A stretch of DNA of 24,734 nt from Oleiagrimonas sp035690885 (GTDB lineage Bacteria; Pseudomonadota; Gammaproteobacteria; Xanthomonadales; Rhodanobacteraceae): the NCBI GenBank assembly GCA_035690885.1, contig DASSKC010000129.1:1-24734 (forward strand), read 5' to 3'. The notes under the pieces were generated by a model. It made no database searches, was not told the origin of the DNA, and saw only the letters and a list, made by a program, of their open reading frames with translations. Of the stretch, positions 1 through 8,166 are shown one piece after another. The first letter of the stretch is position 1, and every line of letters begins with the position of its first letter. The position numbers and the translations under genes are program-made.

Positions 1-155
1 TCGCACGCCCTGAGCGGCTTTCGCTCAATCGCAGTGCTCAACGTAGTGAAACTACGCCTGCGCGCTGCTCAATCGTGAAATCCACTCAGGACGCACGCTT
101 GAACCGGCTCGCTACGACCTCTGATGAATAATGCAGGCTAAACGCACACACGGCA
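1..155. other. Left-edge region, no supported gene
   Basis: This stretch precedes the first gene. Plus frame 1 is open from the window edge to a stop at 76-78 (about 25 residues), so it could be the tail of a truncated gene, but I do not recognise the peptide. A short perfect hairpin, CGTAGT-GAA-ACTACG, lies at 42-56 with no T-run after it. I see no convincing promoter. Confidence 0.3.
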
Positions 156-182
156 TGTGGGAGCGCGTTGGTCGCTCCCACA
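156..182. repeat. REP-like palindrome, 10-bp arms
   Basis: A perfect inverted repeat: TGTGGGAGCG at 156-165, a 7-base loop, and CGCTCCCACA at 173-182. The GTGGGAGCG core is the kind seen in repetitive extragenic palindromes of Pseudomonas and Xanthomonadales genomes; that family assignment is from memory. It lies just before the FUSC gene and contains the TTG (168) that would start the longest version of that reading frame, which argues for a later start. Confidence 0.6.
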
Positions 183-203
183 TTTTCCGCGCCATGCTGC
201 ACA

Positions 204-2360
204 ATGCGGACCATGCCACCATCGCGAGAAAGCACGCCTGCCGGCGCCTATTCACTACGTTCCACGCTGATCGACACCCTGATCGGCTGGAAGCGTCCGG
301 ATGTCCCGGTCATGGTCGCCATTCGCAATACCGTGGCGGTGGTGCTGCCGATGGGCATCGGTTTCGCGACCGGCCATCCGGTGATTGGCCTGGGTGTCAG
401 CACCGGTGCGCTGGAGGTGATGTTCGCGGACCGGCCCGGTCCCTACCGGCAGCGTTTGCAGATCATCTTGCTGGTGTCATTGGCGGCCGCGCTGTCAGGC
501 TTGGTCGGCTTCCTGGTCGGTGGCCATTTTGCATGGTCCGTGCTGGCGCTGGCGGTTTGGGGTTTTCTCGGCGGCATGCTGGTGTTGTTCGGCCCCAACA
601 TGGCACGCGTGGGCATGACCAGCATGATCTTGCTGATCGTCACCTCGGCGACACCGCTGCCATGGCGACAAGCACTCGGTGCCAGCGGACTGATCCTGGC
701 CGGCGGCCTGCTGCAAGCCCTGTTTTCCATCGCCGCTTGGCCGTTGCAGCGCTACCGGCCGGAGCGTTTTGCCCTGGCTTCGGTGTATCGCGACCTGGCC
801 AGACAGGCACGCCGACAGCCCCATCGGGACGACGCGCCACCGGTGGTCGAAACACTGACGCACCTGCAACACACGCTGCTCGGACGCACGCACACGCACC
901 GGCGGGCCATGGAATCATTCCACGTGCTGCTGGGACTGGCCGAACGCATGCGCCTGGAGTGGATCGCGCTGGCCGAGGAATCCGTCGACAGTACAGCCGA
1001 GGCCATGTTCCGACGCGATGCCGCACGCGTGCTCGACGCCATCGCCGAAGCACTGGAAGACGGCGAGCGACCAACCCAGGCGCGACGCTGCATCAAGCTG
1101 CTGGAAACATCCATGGAGCCACCGGTGTCCGGCACCCGCTCGCGCCCCGACGGCCCCCTGCGCCACATGCGTGCCCTGACCGGCCAGCTCGCCGCCGCCG
1201 TGCGCAACGCCAACTGGGCCGGCAGCCGCGGCGAAATCCGCGCCCATGCCGCCGACACCTCGCTGCCGCGCGCCTTGCGCAACATCGCGCCCATGGCCGC
1301 GGTACGCGCCAACCTCAACCTGTCCTCGACCGCCTTCCGTCATTCCCTGCGTTGCGCGGGCGTGTTGGCGCTGGCGCTGATCGTCGCCTACGTCGCTGAT
1401 CTGGGTCGCGGTTACTGGTTGCCGATGACCGCCGCGATCGTGCTCAAGCCGGACTTCAGCGCCACCTTCAACGCCGGTTTGTTGCGCGTGCTCGGCACCC
1501 TGCTCGGACTGGTGGTGGTGTCGGTGCTGCTGCACCTGACGCCGGAATCGGTCTGGGCGCACCTGTTGCTCATGGCCGTGTTGTGCTTCGGCTTTCGCTA
1601 CCTGGCCAGCGCGCATTACGGCATTGCAGTGACGGCCTTGACCGGAACGGTGGTAATCTTGCTGTCGTTCTCCGGCTACCCGGCCGGCCCGTCCCTGGAC
1701 GAACGCGTTCTCAACACCGTTCTGGGCAGCGCGCTGGCCATGCTCGTCTACATGCTCTGGCCCACCTGGGAGCGCGGCTACACGCGCACCATGCTGGCCA
1801 ACATGCTGGAGGCCTACAGCGGTTACCTGCGTGCACTGGTGACCGGAAACGATGCGTCGACCCGGCGTGACGCACGGGCCTCCGCACGGGCCGCGCGCAG
1901 CAATGCACGCGCCTCGGTCGACCGGCTGCGCGCCGAACCACGCACCCCGACCGAGCTGGTGCAGCTGTCGACATCATTGCTCGCCAACGGCAACCGTCTG
2001 GTGCGTACCTCGATGGCCCTGGAAGCCCTGCTCGACGAGGAAGGCAACCTGCCTTGTGGCGACGCCACGGACGAATTCCTGGATGCGGCCTGCACGGCCC
2101 TGCAGCAGATCGTGACCGGCGTGCGCGAATCGCGCGAACCGGATGACTTTCCCTCGCTGCGGCCGCTCCAGCTCGCGCTTACCGAGCGCCTTCGCCAGTC
2201 GCCCGACGACGATGACGCACCCGCGTCAATGCTCAAGTTGAGCGACCGCCTGACCGACAACATCAACACCCTGGCCCACGTGCTGGGCAAGGCGTTGCCA
2301 GCCGATGAAAACGACGAGAATGCACCCGGTGCACCGCACCCGGACATGCCTCCGGTGTGA
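204..2360 (+). CDS. FUSC family inner-membrane protein (aromatic-acid exporter-like)
   Basis: A protein of about 718 residues with the FUSC/YccS layout. An N-terminal block of hydrophobic helices (roughly residues 35-180) is followed by a soluble, helical, Arg/Ala-rich domain. A second block of membrane helices (roughly 375-520) and a charged cytoplasmic C-terminus complete it. This duplicated membrane-plus-cytoplasm layout is known from the p-hydroxybenzoate efflux protein AaeB and the YccS family. The reading frame opens at a TTG at 168 inside a palindrome, so I prefer the ATG at 204; the ATG at 213 is also possible, and neither has a good Shine-Dalgarno. It lies 65 bp before an ACMSD gene in the same orientation. 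Export of an aromatic intermediate such as anthranilate is a reasonable guess but is not shown by the sequence. Confidence 0.8.
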   Translation: MRTMPPSRESTPAGAYSLRSTLIDTLIGWKRPDVPVMVAIRNTVAVVLPMGIGFATGHPVIGLGVSTGALEVMFADRPGPYRQRLQIILLVSLAAALSGLVGFLVGGHFAWSVLALAVWGFLGGMLVLFGPNMARVGMTSMILLIVTSATPLPWRQALGASGLILAGGLLQALFSIAAWPLQRYRPERFALASVYRDLARQARRQPHRDDAPPVVETLTHLQHTLLGRTHTHRRAMESFHVLLGLAERMRLEWIALAEESVDSTAEAMFRRDAARVLDAIAEALEDGERPTQARRCIKLLETSMEPPVSGTRSRPDGPLRHMRALTGQLAAAVRNANWAGSRGEIRAHAADTSLPRALRNIAPMAAVRANLNLSSTAFRHSLRCAGVLALALIVAYVADLGRGYWLPMTAAIVLKPDFSATFNAGLLRVLGTLLGLVVVSVLLHLTPESVWAHLLLMAVLCFGFRYLASAHYGIAVTALTGTVVILLSFSGYPAGPSLDERVLNTVLGSALAMLVYMLWPTWERGYTRTMLANMLEAYSGYLRALVTGNDASTRRDARASARAARSNARASVDRLRAEPRTPTELVQLSTSLLANGNRLVRTSMALEALLDEEGNLPCGDATDEFLDAACTALQQIVTGVRESREPDDFPSLRPLQLALTERLRQSPDDDDAPASMLKLSDRLTDNINTLAHVLGKALPADENDENAPGAPHPDMPPV

Positions 2361-2425
2361 CGTGGTCCACACCGCCACGCCCGGTCACCTGCGCCACCGC
2401 CGGCGCCAGCGGTTACACTGGCGAC

Positions 2426-3439
2426 ATGCTCAAGATCGACGTCCACAGCCACATCCTGCCGCGTGATTGGCCGGATCTGGCAAAAAAGTACGGCGACAAC
2501 CGCTTTCCGGTGATGACCCACAGCGGTGGCCACAACCGCATCTACAAGGATGGCCGCTTCTTTCGTGAAGTCTGGGATTCGGCCTTCGACCCGCCGACCC
2601 GCATTGCCGATTACGCCAAACACGATGTCGACGTGCAGGTCATCTCGACCGTGCCGGTGCTGTTTTCCTACTGGGCGCCCGGCAGCCAGGCGCTGGACCT
2701 GCATCACCACATCAACGACCACTGCGCCCACGTGTGCCGCGAACATCCACGCAACGTGGCCGGCTTGGGCACGGTGCCGCTGCAATCGCCGACGCTGGCC
2801 ATCCAGGAGCTGGAACGTTGCATCGAGCAACTGGGCCTGGCCGGCGTGCAGATCGGTTCGCACTGCAACGACTGGAATCTGGACGCGCCGGAACTGTTCC
2901 CGTTTTTCGAGGCCGCCGCCGACCTCGGCGCCGCGGTCATGGTCCATCCCTGGGACATGATGGGCTTCGACTCCATGCCCAAATACTGGATGCCGTGGCT
3001 GGTCGGCATGCCGGCCGAGCAGTCACGCGCGGCATGCAGCCTGATTTTCGGTGGCGTGCTGGAACGCCTGCCGACGCTGCGCGTGATGCTGGCCCATGGC
3101 GGCGGCAGCTTCCCTTACACCATCGGCCGGATCGAACACGGCTTCCGCATGCGCCCGGACCTGGTCGCCGTGGACAACGCGCGCAATCCGCGCGACTACT
3201 TCAAGCAGCTGTATTTCGATTCGTGTGTGCACGACACCCAGGCGTTGACCTACCTGCTCGAAGTGGTCGGTTTCGACCGCGTGATGCTCGGTACCGACTA
3301 CCCGTTCCCGCTGGGCGAACAACAACCCGGCAGCGGCATCGAGGCGCTGGACAACCTCGACGCCGACCAAACCGCCCGTCTTTTCCACGGCACGGCGCTG
3401 GAATGGCTCGACCTGCCACCAGCCCGCTTTCAACCCTGA
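2426..3439 (+). CDS. 2-amino-3-carboxymuconate-6-semialdehyde decarboxylase (ACMSD)
   Basis: A 337-residue metal-dependent decarboxylase of the amidohydrolase superfamily. It removes CO2 from the ring-opened product of 3-hydroxyanthranilate, diverting flux from quinolinate/NAD towards 2-aminomuconate and catabolism. Metal-site residues are all visible: His7 and His9 in DVHSHILP, His174 in HPWD, His224 in LAHGGGSFPYTIGR, and Asp291 in GTDYPFPLG. These positions match the numbering I recall for human ACMSD almost exactly (one residue longer at the start). The open frame extends upstream to 2357, but the ATG at 2426 starts directly before the catalytic HxH, as in the family. The gene sits between the FUSC gene and a small secreted protein, with kynureninase downstream, which supports the pathway assignment. 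The Pseudomonas equivalent is called nbaD. Confidence 0.92.
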   Translation: MLKIDVHSHILPRDWPDLAKKYGDNRFPVMTHSGGHNRIYKDGRFFREVWDSAFDPPTRIADYAKHDVDVQVISTVPVLFSYWAPGSQALDLHHHINDHCAHVCREHPRNVAGLGTVPLQSPTLAIQELERCIEQLGLAGVQIGSHCNDWNLDAPELFPFFEAAADLGAAVMVHPWDMMGFDSMPKYWMPWLVGMPAEQSRAACSLIFGGVLERLPTLRVMLAHGGGSFPYTIGRIEHGFRMRPDLVAVDNARNPRDYFKQLYFDSCVHDTQALTYLLEVVGFDRVMLGTDYPFPLGEQQPGSGIEALDNLDADQTARLFHGTALEWLDLPPARFQP

Positions 3440-3454
3440 CCGGAGCCCGACCCG

Positions 3455-3961
3455 ATGACCCGTCGCCTCGTCGTCCTGTTGTTGTTCGTTGTCGTTGCAC
3501 CCGCATGCATGGCCAGCCAGTTCACCTTCGGCAACGGCGGTTTCAAGCTGACCGTGCCCGATGGCTGGCCACGCATCATGCAGTCGATGGGCGACCCGGA
3601 AACCATGGTGTTCCAGGCACCCGACCCGGCGCCAGGCGACCAGAACGCGCTGGCCCGGGTCACGGTGGTCAGTCAGCGCGTGCGCAACCTGGTCGCCTTC
3701 CAGCAGTTCGTGGGCGAACACACCAACCACGCGCATGCCCTGCCCGGTTTCAAGGCCGACAAGCAGCGCTCGACACCGACCAACGCCTACTACACCGCCA
3801 ATGAAGGCAAGGTGCGTCAGACCTATGTGGAGCACTACGCGTTCCACAACGGCTACGCCATCATGGTGCGCTGCGTGCGTCCAAGCCACAGCCAGGCCGG
3901 CGCCGCGTGGACCTCTGCTTTCGACAAGGGTTGCGCGGGCATCGTTGCCAGCCTGCACTGA
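3455..3961 (+). CDS. Small secreted protein of unknown function
   Basis: A 168-residue protein that I do not recognise. It has a clear N-terminal signal peptide: two arginines, a hydrophobic core of about ten residues, and a probable cleavage after ACMA (about residue 20). The mature part begins with a GNGGFKLTVPDGWP stretch, a beta-rich pattern like that of small periplasmic proteins that start with a 'p-G-W' motif. Two cysteines, in VRCVRP and KGCAG near the C-terminus, could form a disulfide. A GGAG lies about 9 bases before the ATG. It starts 15 bp after ACMSD and ends 38 bp before kynureninase, so it is probably co-transcribed. No function can be assigned from sequence alone. Confidence 0.8.
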   Translation: MTRRLVVLLLFVVVAPACMASQFTFGNGGFKLTVPDGWPRIMQSMGDPETMVFQAPDPAPGDQNALARVTVVSQRVRNLVAFQQFVGEHTNHAHALPGFKADKQRSTPTNAYYTANEGKVRQTYVEHYAFHNGYAIMVRCVRPSHSQAGAAWTSAFDKGCAGIVASLH

Positions 3962-3999
3962 TCCGTGCCCGTTTTGCCAGGCTTTCACCGGAACCATCC

Positions 4000-5280
4000 A
4001 TGACCGATTATCAAGCCGACGTCGACTGGGCACGCGCCCGCGACGCCGCCGATCCGCTGCGCGACTTTCGCGACCAGTTCCTGATCCCGCCACACGACGG
4101 CGGCGACACGCTGTACTTTTGCGGCAACTCGCTGGGCTTGCAACCGCGCGGTGTACGCGAAGCGGTGCAAGCCGAGCTCGACGACTGGGCCAGGCTCGGT
4201 GTCGAAGGCCATTTCAAGGGCGAGCTGCCATGGATGGAATACCACGAGTACGTGCGTGACCATCTGGCCGAGGTGGTCGGCGCGCAAGCGCAAGAAGTGG
4301 TGGCCATGAACACGCTGGGCGCCAACCTTCACCTGATGATGGTCAGCTTCTACCGCCCCACCGCCGAGCGCCCGGCCATCCTGATGGAATCCGGCGCGTT
4401 TCCCACCGACCGCTACGCACTGGCCTCGCAGATCCGCTATCACGGCTTCGACCCCGAACAGGCATTGATCGAACTGGAGCCCGATGACGCCGAGGGCACC
4501 TTGTCGATCGAGTCGATCGAGCGTGCGCTCGACAAGCACGGCTCACGCATTGCGCTGGTCATGCTGCCCGGCGTGCAATACCGCACCGGGCAGGCCTTCG
4601 ACCTCAAGGCGATCACCGCGCTGGCGCACAAGCATGGTTGCGTGGTCGGTTTCGACCTTGCCCACGCGGTCGGCAATCTGCCGCTGACGTTGCATGACAG
4701 TGGCGCGGACTTCGCCGTGTGGTGCAGCTACAAGTATCTCAACGCCGGACCGGGCGCCGTCGGCGGCGCCTTCGTGCACGAACGCCATGCGCGCGCCGAG
4801 CTGCCGCGCTTTGCCGGCTGGTGGGGTCACGACAAAACCACCCGTTTCCGGATGGGCCCCGAATTCATGCCCACGCCGGGCGCCGACGGCTGGCAATTGT
4901 CCAATCCGCCAATCCTGGCGTTGGCACCATTGCGCATCTCGCTGGAGCAATTCCACCGCGCCGGCATGGATCGCCTGCGCGCCAAGTCGAAAGACTTGAC
5001 CGGTTATCTGGAATGGCTGGTCGATCACGAACTGGCCGACACGCTGGAAGTGGTCACCCCGCGCGACCCGGCACAACGCGGCGCGCAGTTGTCGATTCGT
5101 GTCAAAGGCGGCCGCGACCACGGCCGTGCGCTGTTCGATCACCTGGTTGCGCACGGCATCATCGGCGACTGGCGCGAGCCGGACGTGATCCGGCTGGCAC
5201 CGACACCGATGTACAACCGTTACGCCGATTGTCTGGGATTGATCGAAGCGGTCAAGACCTGGCGCGACCGCCACCGCTGA
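4000..5280 (+). CDS. kynU: Kynureninase
   Basis: A 426-residue PLP-dependent hydrolase of the aminotransferase fold. It cleaves kynurenine or 3-hydroxykynurenine to anthranilate or 3-hydroxyanthranilate plus L-alanine. Visible hallmarks are YFCGNSLGLQPR at residues 39-50, the PLP-binding Asp219 in GFDLAHAVG, and the Schiff-base Lys245 in WCSYKYLNAGPG. The length is normal for bacterial KynU. The frame is open from 3907, but that extension overlaps the preceding secreted-protein gene, so the ATG at 4000 (38 bp after it) is the natural start. With ACMSD upstream it covers two steps of the 3-hydroxyanthranilate route. Kynurenine monooxygenase and 3-hydroxyanthranilate dioxygenase are not in this window. 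Confidence 0.95.
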   Translation: MTDYQADVDWARARDAADPLRDFRDQFLIPPHDGGDTLYFCGNSLGLQPRGVREAVQAELDDWARLGVEGHFKGELPWMEYHEYVRDHLAEVVGAQAQEVVAMNTLGANLHLMMVSFYRPTAERPAILMESGAFPTDRYALASQIRYHGFDPEQALIELEPDDAEGTLSIESIERALDKHGSRIALVMLPGVQYRTGQAFDLKAITALAHKHGCVVGFDLAHAVGNLPLTLHDSGADFAVWCSYKYLNAGPGAVGGAFVHERHARAELPRFAGWWGHDKTTRFRMGPEFMPTPGADGWQLSNPPILALAPLRISLEQFHRAGMDRLRAKSKDLTGYLEWLVDHELADTLEVVTPRDPAQRGAQLSIRVKGGRDHGRALFDHLVAHGIIGDWREPDVIRLAPTPMYNRYADCLGLIEAVKTWRDRHR

Positions 5281-5285
5281 CACCC

Positions 5286-5450
5286 GTAGGGCGGGCACTG
5301 CCCGCCAACAAACCTTCAATGACCGCATGCAGGCTGTTTGTCGGGCACTGCCCGACCTACGCTGCTGCGTAGGTCGGGTTGAGCCGCAGGCGTAACCCGA
5401 CGCCCCGTATGCTTCGCGCCATGTCGGGTTGATGAAGCCAACCCGACCTA
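5286..5450. repeat. Cluster of REP-like palindromes between convergent genes
   Basis: The 204-bp gap between convergent kynU and the serine-hydrolase gene is packed with inverted repeats. GGCGGGC-ACT-GCCCGCC lies at 5290-5306 and GTCGGGC-ACT-GCCCGAC at 5340-5356. GTCGGGTT...AACCCGAC occurs at 5373-5401 and again at 5423-5447. A larger 11-bp palindrome (CCCGACCTACG / CGTAGGTCGGG, 5351-5378) joins the second and third units. The shared GTAGG(T)CGGG core suggests one family of repetitive extragenic palindromes, arranged as a mosaic element. It may serve as a bidirectional transcript end; there is no T-run typical of an intrinsic terminator. Confidence 0.75.
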
Positions 5451-5484
5451 CGCGTCTACCGGGTCCTTGAGCCGCCAGCGACGA

Positions 5485-6552
5485 TCAGTGCGGCAGGAAC
5501 AGCTCGCCGATGGTCAAGGCTATCGGATACGGCTTGGGATGCTTGCGGTTGCTCAGGATCACCACGGTCACGTGCTGTTTCGGCCAGCGGATGATGACAT
5601 TGCGAAAGCCCATGGTTTCGCCGGAATGCCACTGGGTGGGACCGGCCAGACGCCATCCGAAGCCGTACAGGATGTCCGGGTCGTCGGTGGGTGGATGCGG
5701 GCTGAACATCTGCTTGCGTGACTCGGCATCCAGCAGCTTGCCGGTATACAGCGACGCATCCCATTTGGCCATGTCGACGATGTTGGAGTACACCGCGCCA
5801 TCGCCGCGCGTGGCGCTGGTGATGCTCTGGTCGGTGCGCTTCCAATTGCCGTCGATGAAGCTGTAGCCATAGGCGCGATGCGGCACCTCGGGGCCATGAT
5901 GGTGCTCGTACAGCAAGGTGTTATGCATGCCCAGCGGCTCGAAGATGCGCTGCTTCATGAAGTCCGCCAGGTCCATCCCCGAGGCCCGCTGCACGATCAG
6001 CCCGAGCAATACGTAACCGCCGTTGCTGTATCGATGCGCGCTACCGGGCGAAAAATACAGCTTGTCCTGCGCGGCAATCATGCGCAGCACGTCCATGTCG
6101 TCGATCTGCGTCTTCTGATCCTCAGGAATCAGGTTCTCGTATTTGGCAATGCCGCTGTTGTGCGTGAGCAGGTTGCGGATGGTGATCTTCGCAGTGACCG
6201 GCGGCAATTCCGGCAACCACTTGCGAATCGAATCATCCAGGCTCAGCTTGCCGTCCTGCTTGAGCAACAGCACGGCCGTGGCCGTGAACTGCTTGGTGAC
6301 CGAGGCCAGGCGGTAGTCGGTATTCGGCATTGCCTTGATGCCGTTTTCCAGATTGGCGTAACCGTAGGCGCGCTGCACCACCGGTTTGCCGTTCTTGACC
6401 ACCAGCAGCGAAGCACCCGGCACCTCGCCACTGTAGCGGCTCATCAGATAGTCGACCTCGGCGCGCCGCTCCTGCGGCGACAATCCCTGCGCCTGCACGA
6501 CGCCGGCGGCCACGAAGGCGAGGATGAACGCGAAATAGCGGAAACGCTTCAT
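5485..6552 (-). CDS. Secreted serine hydrolase, class C beta-lactamase / DD-peptidase fold
   Basis: A 355-residue protein with a signal peptide (cleavage probably after VQA, about residue 21) and the full catalytic set of the penicillin-recognising serine hydrolases: Ser84-V-T-Lys87, Tyr175-S-N177, and the His309-S-G triad replacing KTG. HxG in the third motif is common in the AmpC-like, esterase-like and D-aminopeptidase-like branches, so the substrate is probably a peptide or ester rather than a beta-lactam. An AGGAG lies 6 bases before the ATG at 6552; the frame extends to 6576 but has no better start. It follows the lipoprotein serine-hydrolase gene by 33 bp and is the last gene of the lysA transcription unit. 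A role in trimming D-amino-acid-containing peptides is inferred from context only. Confidence 0.85.
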   Translation of the reverse strand: MKRFRYFAFILAFVAAGVVQAQGLSPQERRAEVDYLMSRYSGEVPGASLLVVKNGKPVVQRAYGYANLENGIKAMPNTDYRLASVTKQFTATAVLLLKQDGKLSLDDSIRKWLPELPPVTAKITIRNLLTHNSGIAKYENLIPEDQKTQIDDMDVLRMIAAQDKLYFSPGSAHRYSNGGYVLLGLIVQRASGMDLADFMKQRIFEPLGMHNTLLYEHHHGPEVPHRAYGYSFIDGNWKRTDQSITSATRGDGAVYSNIVDMAKWDASLYTGKLLDAESRKQMFSPHPPTDDPDILYGFGWRLAGPTQWHSGETMGFRNVIIRWPKQHVTVVILSNRKHPKPYPIALTIGELFLPH

Positions 6553-6585
6553 GTCGAACTCCTGTGTCAGGCACAAGCATGCAAG

Positions 6586-8166
6586 CTACTTGCAAGCATG
6601 CACGCGGGTAAAGGCCAGATCCTTGAAGTCATGACTGCCCCAGGAATCGGGATCGACACGCGCCATGTGCAGTTTGCCGCCGGAAGCGGATGAAAATTCC
6701 AGCCACGCGTCGGCGCCACTGTGATCCCACTTGACCATGTAGCGGCCATCCAGACGCATCACCTGCCCGGTCATCGTGGGCGACTTCAGCGACGCAATGC
6801 GCACGACACCGTCTTTCGGACAGATACGCACCTTGCCGAACCACGGGTCGCGCCACACGCCCAGCTTGCCGTCCAGCGCCTGCGCGGCTGCGGGCGTGGC
6901 CGCCGACGTATCCGTCGCTGCCGACTTCTCGGCTTTTTCTTCTTGAGCCAGCTCGTCGGCGTAGCTGGCCACCGTGCGTCCTTCCCCCGGTGCGGTAAAG
7001 TGTTTGAGCAGCACTTCCTTGAGCACCGTCCGAGCCTTTCCGGCACTGGCATTGATCAGGATCACGAAGCCACTTTGCATGTCCGGCAGCAAGGTCACAG
7101 CCGAATACATGCCCGACAGCACGCCGGTGTGCTCGACCACCAGATGCCCGTCGGCATCGCCCATGAACCAGCCATGCGCATTGCCGTAAAAGCGCCGGTT
7201 GTTCCACCGGACCTGACGCTCGGACACGTGCACCGGCGTGTAGATCTGCCACTCCTTGCGGCGCTGCTCGGGTGACAACCACTGGAGTTGCTTCGCTGTC
7301 GGCGCCACCCAGTTCATGCTCCAGGTCAGCATGTCGTTCAAGCTGCAGCGCACACCGCCGGCGGCATCCATGGTCAGGGGGTGAATCACGTCACCGGGAA
7401 TGTTGTCGCCATCGATGATGACGTTCTTGCCGTCGCGGCGCGTGTGCGGCAACGCCACATTGCCGACCTTCTCGCGATTCCAGGTGCCAATCCGGCAACG
7501 CGTCATGCCCAGCGGCTGGAAGATCTCGCGTCGCATCAGCTCGGCGTATGACGCACCGCCAGCCTTGGCGGCGACCTGGCCGGCGACCACGAACAACACG
7601 TTGTCGTAGGAATAGCCACTGCTGTAGGTATACGTCGGCTTGATGTAACGCAGCCCGCGGATGACATCGGCCGGCGTGAACTTGTTCGGCGTTGGCCACA
7701 GCATCAGGTCACCGGCATACTGGCGCATGCCGCTGTGGTGCGCGACCAGGTCACCGACGCGCATGTGTTCGGTCACCCACGGATCGTGCATGGCGAAGTC
7801 CGGCAAATATGTCGTCACCGGCTCGTCCCACTTCAGCTTGCCTTGTTGTGCCAGCCGCGCCAGCACCGTGACCGTCATCGCCTTGGTGTTGGATGCGATC
7901 TTGAACAGCGTGTCGGCGTTGATCGGCTGACCGGATTTCAGTTTCCCGCGGGTGCCCTTGTACACCACCTTGCCATGGTCGATCACGCCCACGGCGATGC
8001 CCGGCAAGTCATAGCGATCAACCACGGCATCGACCACTTTGTCGTAATCGAAGTGCTCGCTCGTGCTCGCCCGTGCTTGCGGCACCGGCGCTTCCGGGGC
8101 GGTGCATCCGCCAAGACAAAACGCCATGGCGATGGCCAACGCGGTGGATGCGGCGATGCGGTTCAT
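6586..8166 (-). CDS. Lipoprotein serine hydrolase, beta-lactamase fold with extra C-terminal domain
   Basis: A 526-residue protein. The N-terminus is a lipoprotein signal ending in LGG-Cys21, so it is probably anchored to a membrane. The catalytic domain (about 40-400) carries Ser92-N-T-Lys95, Tyr187-D-N189 and His346-T-G348. An Ala/Glu/Lys-rich linker leads to a beta-rich C-terminal domain (about 435-526) like the DUF3471-type domains often attached to such hydrolases. The start ATG at 8166 overlaps the lysA stop codon in the arrangement ATGA, which implies translational coupling to lysA. The family contains DD-carboxypeptidases, D-aminopeptidases and esterases; exact specificity cannot be read from the sequence. 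Coupling to a diaminopimelate enzyme suggests a peptidoglycan-peptide substrate. Confidence 0.85.
   Translation of the reverse strand: MNRIAASTALAIAMAFCLGGCTAPEAPVPQARASTSEHFDYDKVVDAVVDRYDLPGIAVGVIDHGKVVYKGTRGKLKSGQPINADTLFKIASNTKAMTVTVLARLAQQGKLKWDEPVTTYLPDFAMHDPWVTEHMRVGDLVAHHSGMRQYAGDLMLWPTPNKFTPADVIRGLRYIKPTYTYSSGYSYDNVLFVVAGQVAAKAGGASYAELMRREIFQPLGMTRCRIGTWNREKVGNVALPHTRRDGKNVIIDGDNIPGDVIHPLTMDAAGGVRCSLNDMLTWSMNWVAPTAKQLQWLSPEQRRKEWQIYTPVHVSERQVRWNNRRFYGNAHGWFMGDADGHLVVEHTGVLSGMYSAVTLLPDMQSGFVILINASAGKARTVLKEVLLKHFTAPGEGRTVASYADELAQEEKAEKSAATDTSAATPAAAQALDGKLGVWRDPWFGKVRICPKDGVVRIASLKSPTMTGQVMRLDGRYMVKWDHSGADAWLEFSSASGGKLHMARVDPDSWGSHDFKDLAFTRVHACK

Noticed and set aside
1823..2947. A 374-codon minus-strand frame across the FUSC-ACMSD junction.
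   Set aside because: It is antisense to two well-supported genes, with low-complexity composition and no family motif.
5286..5450. Repeats considered as a CRISPR array.
   Set aside because: The units are palindromes of differing length with irregular spacing, and there are no equal-length unique spacers or cas genes.
5485..8166. Serine hydrolases considered as beta-lactamase resistance genes.
   Set aside because: Both have HSG/HTG instead of KTG in the third motif, and their operon with lysA under the shared promoter suggests peptide processing rather than antibiotic resistance.
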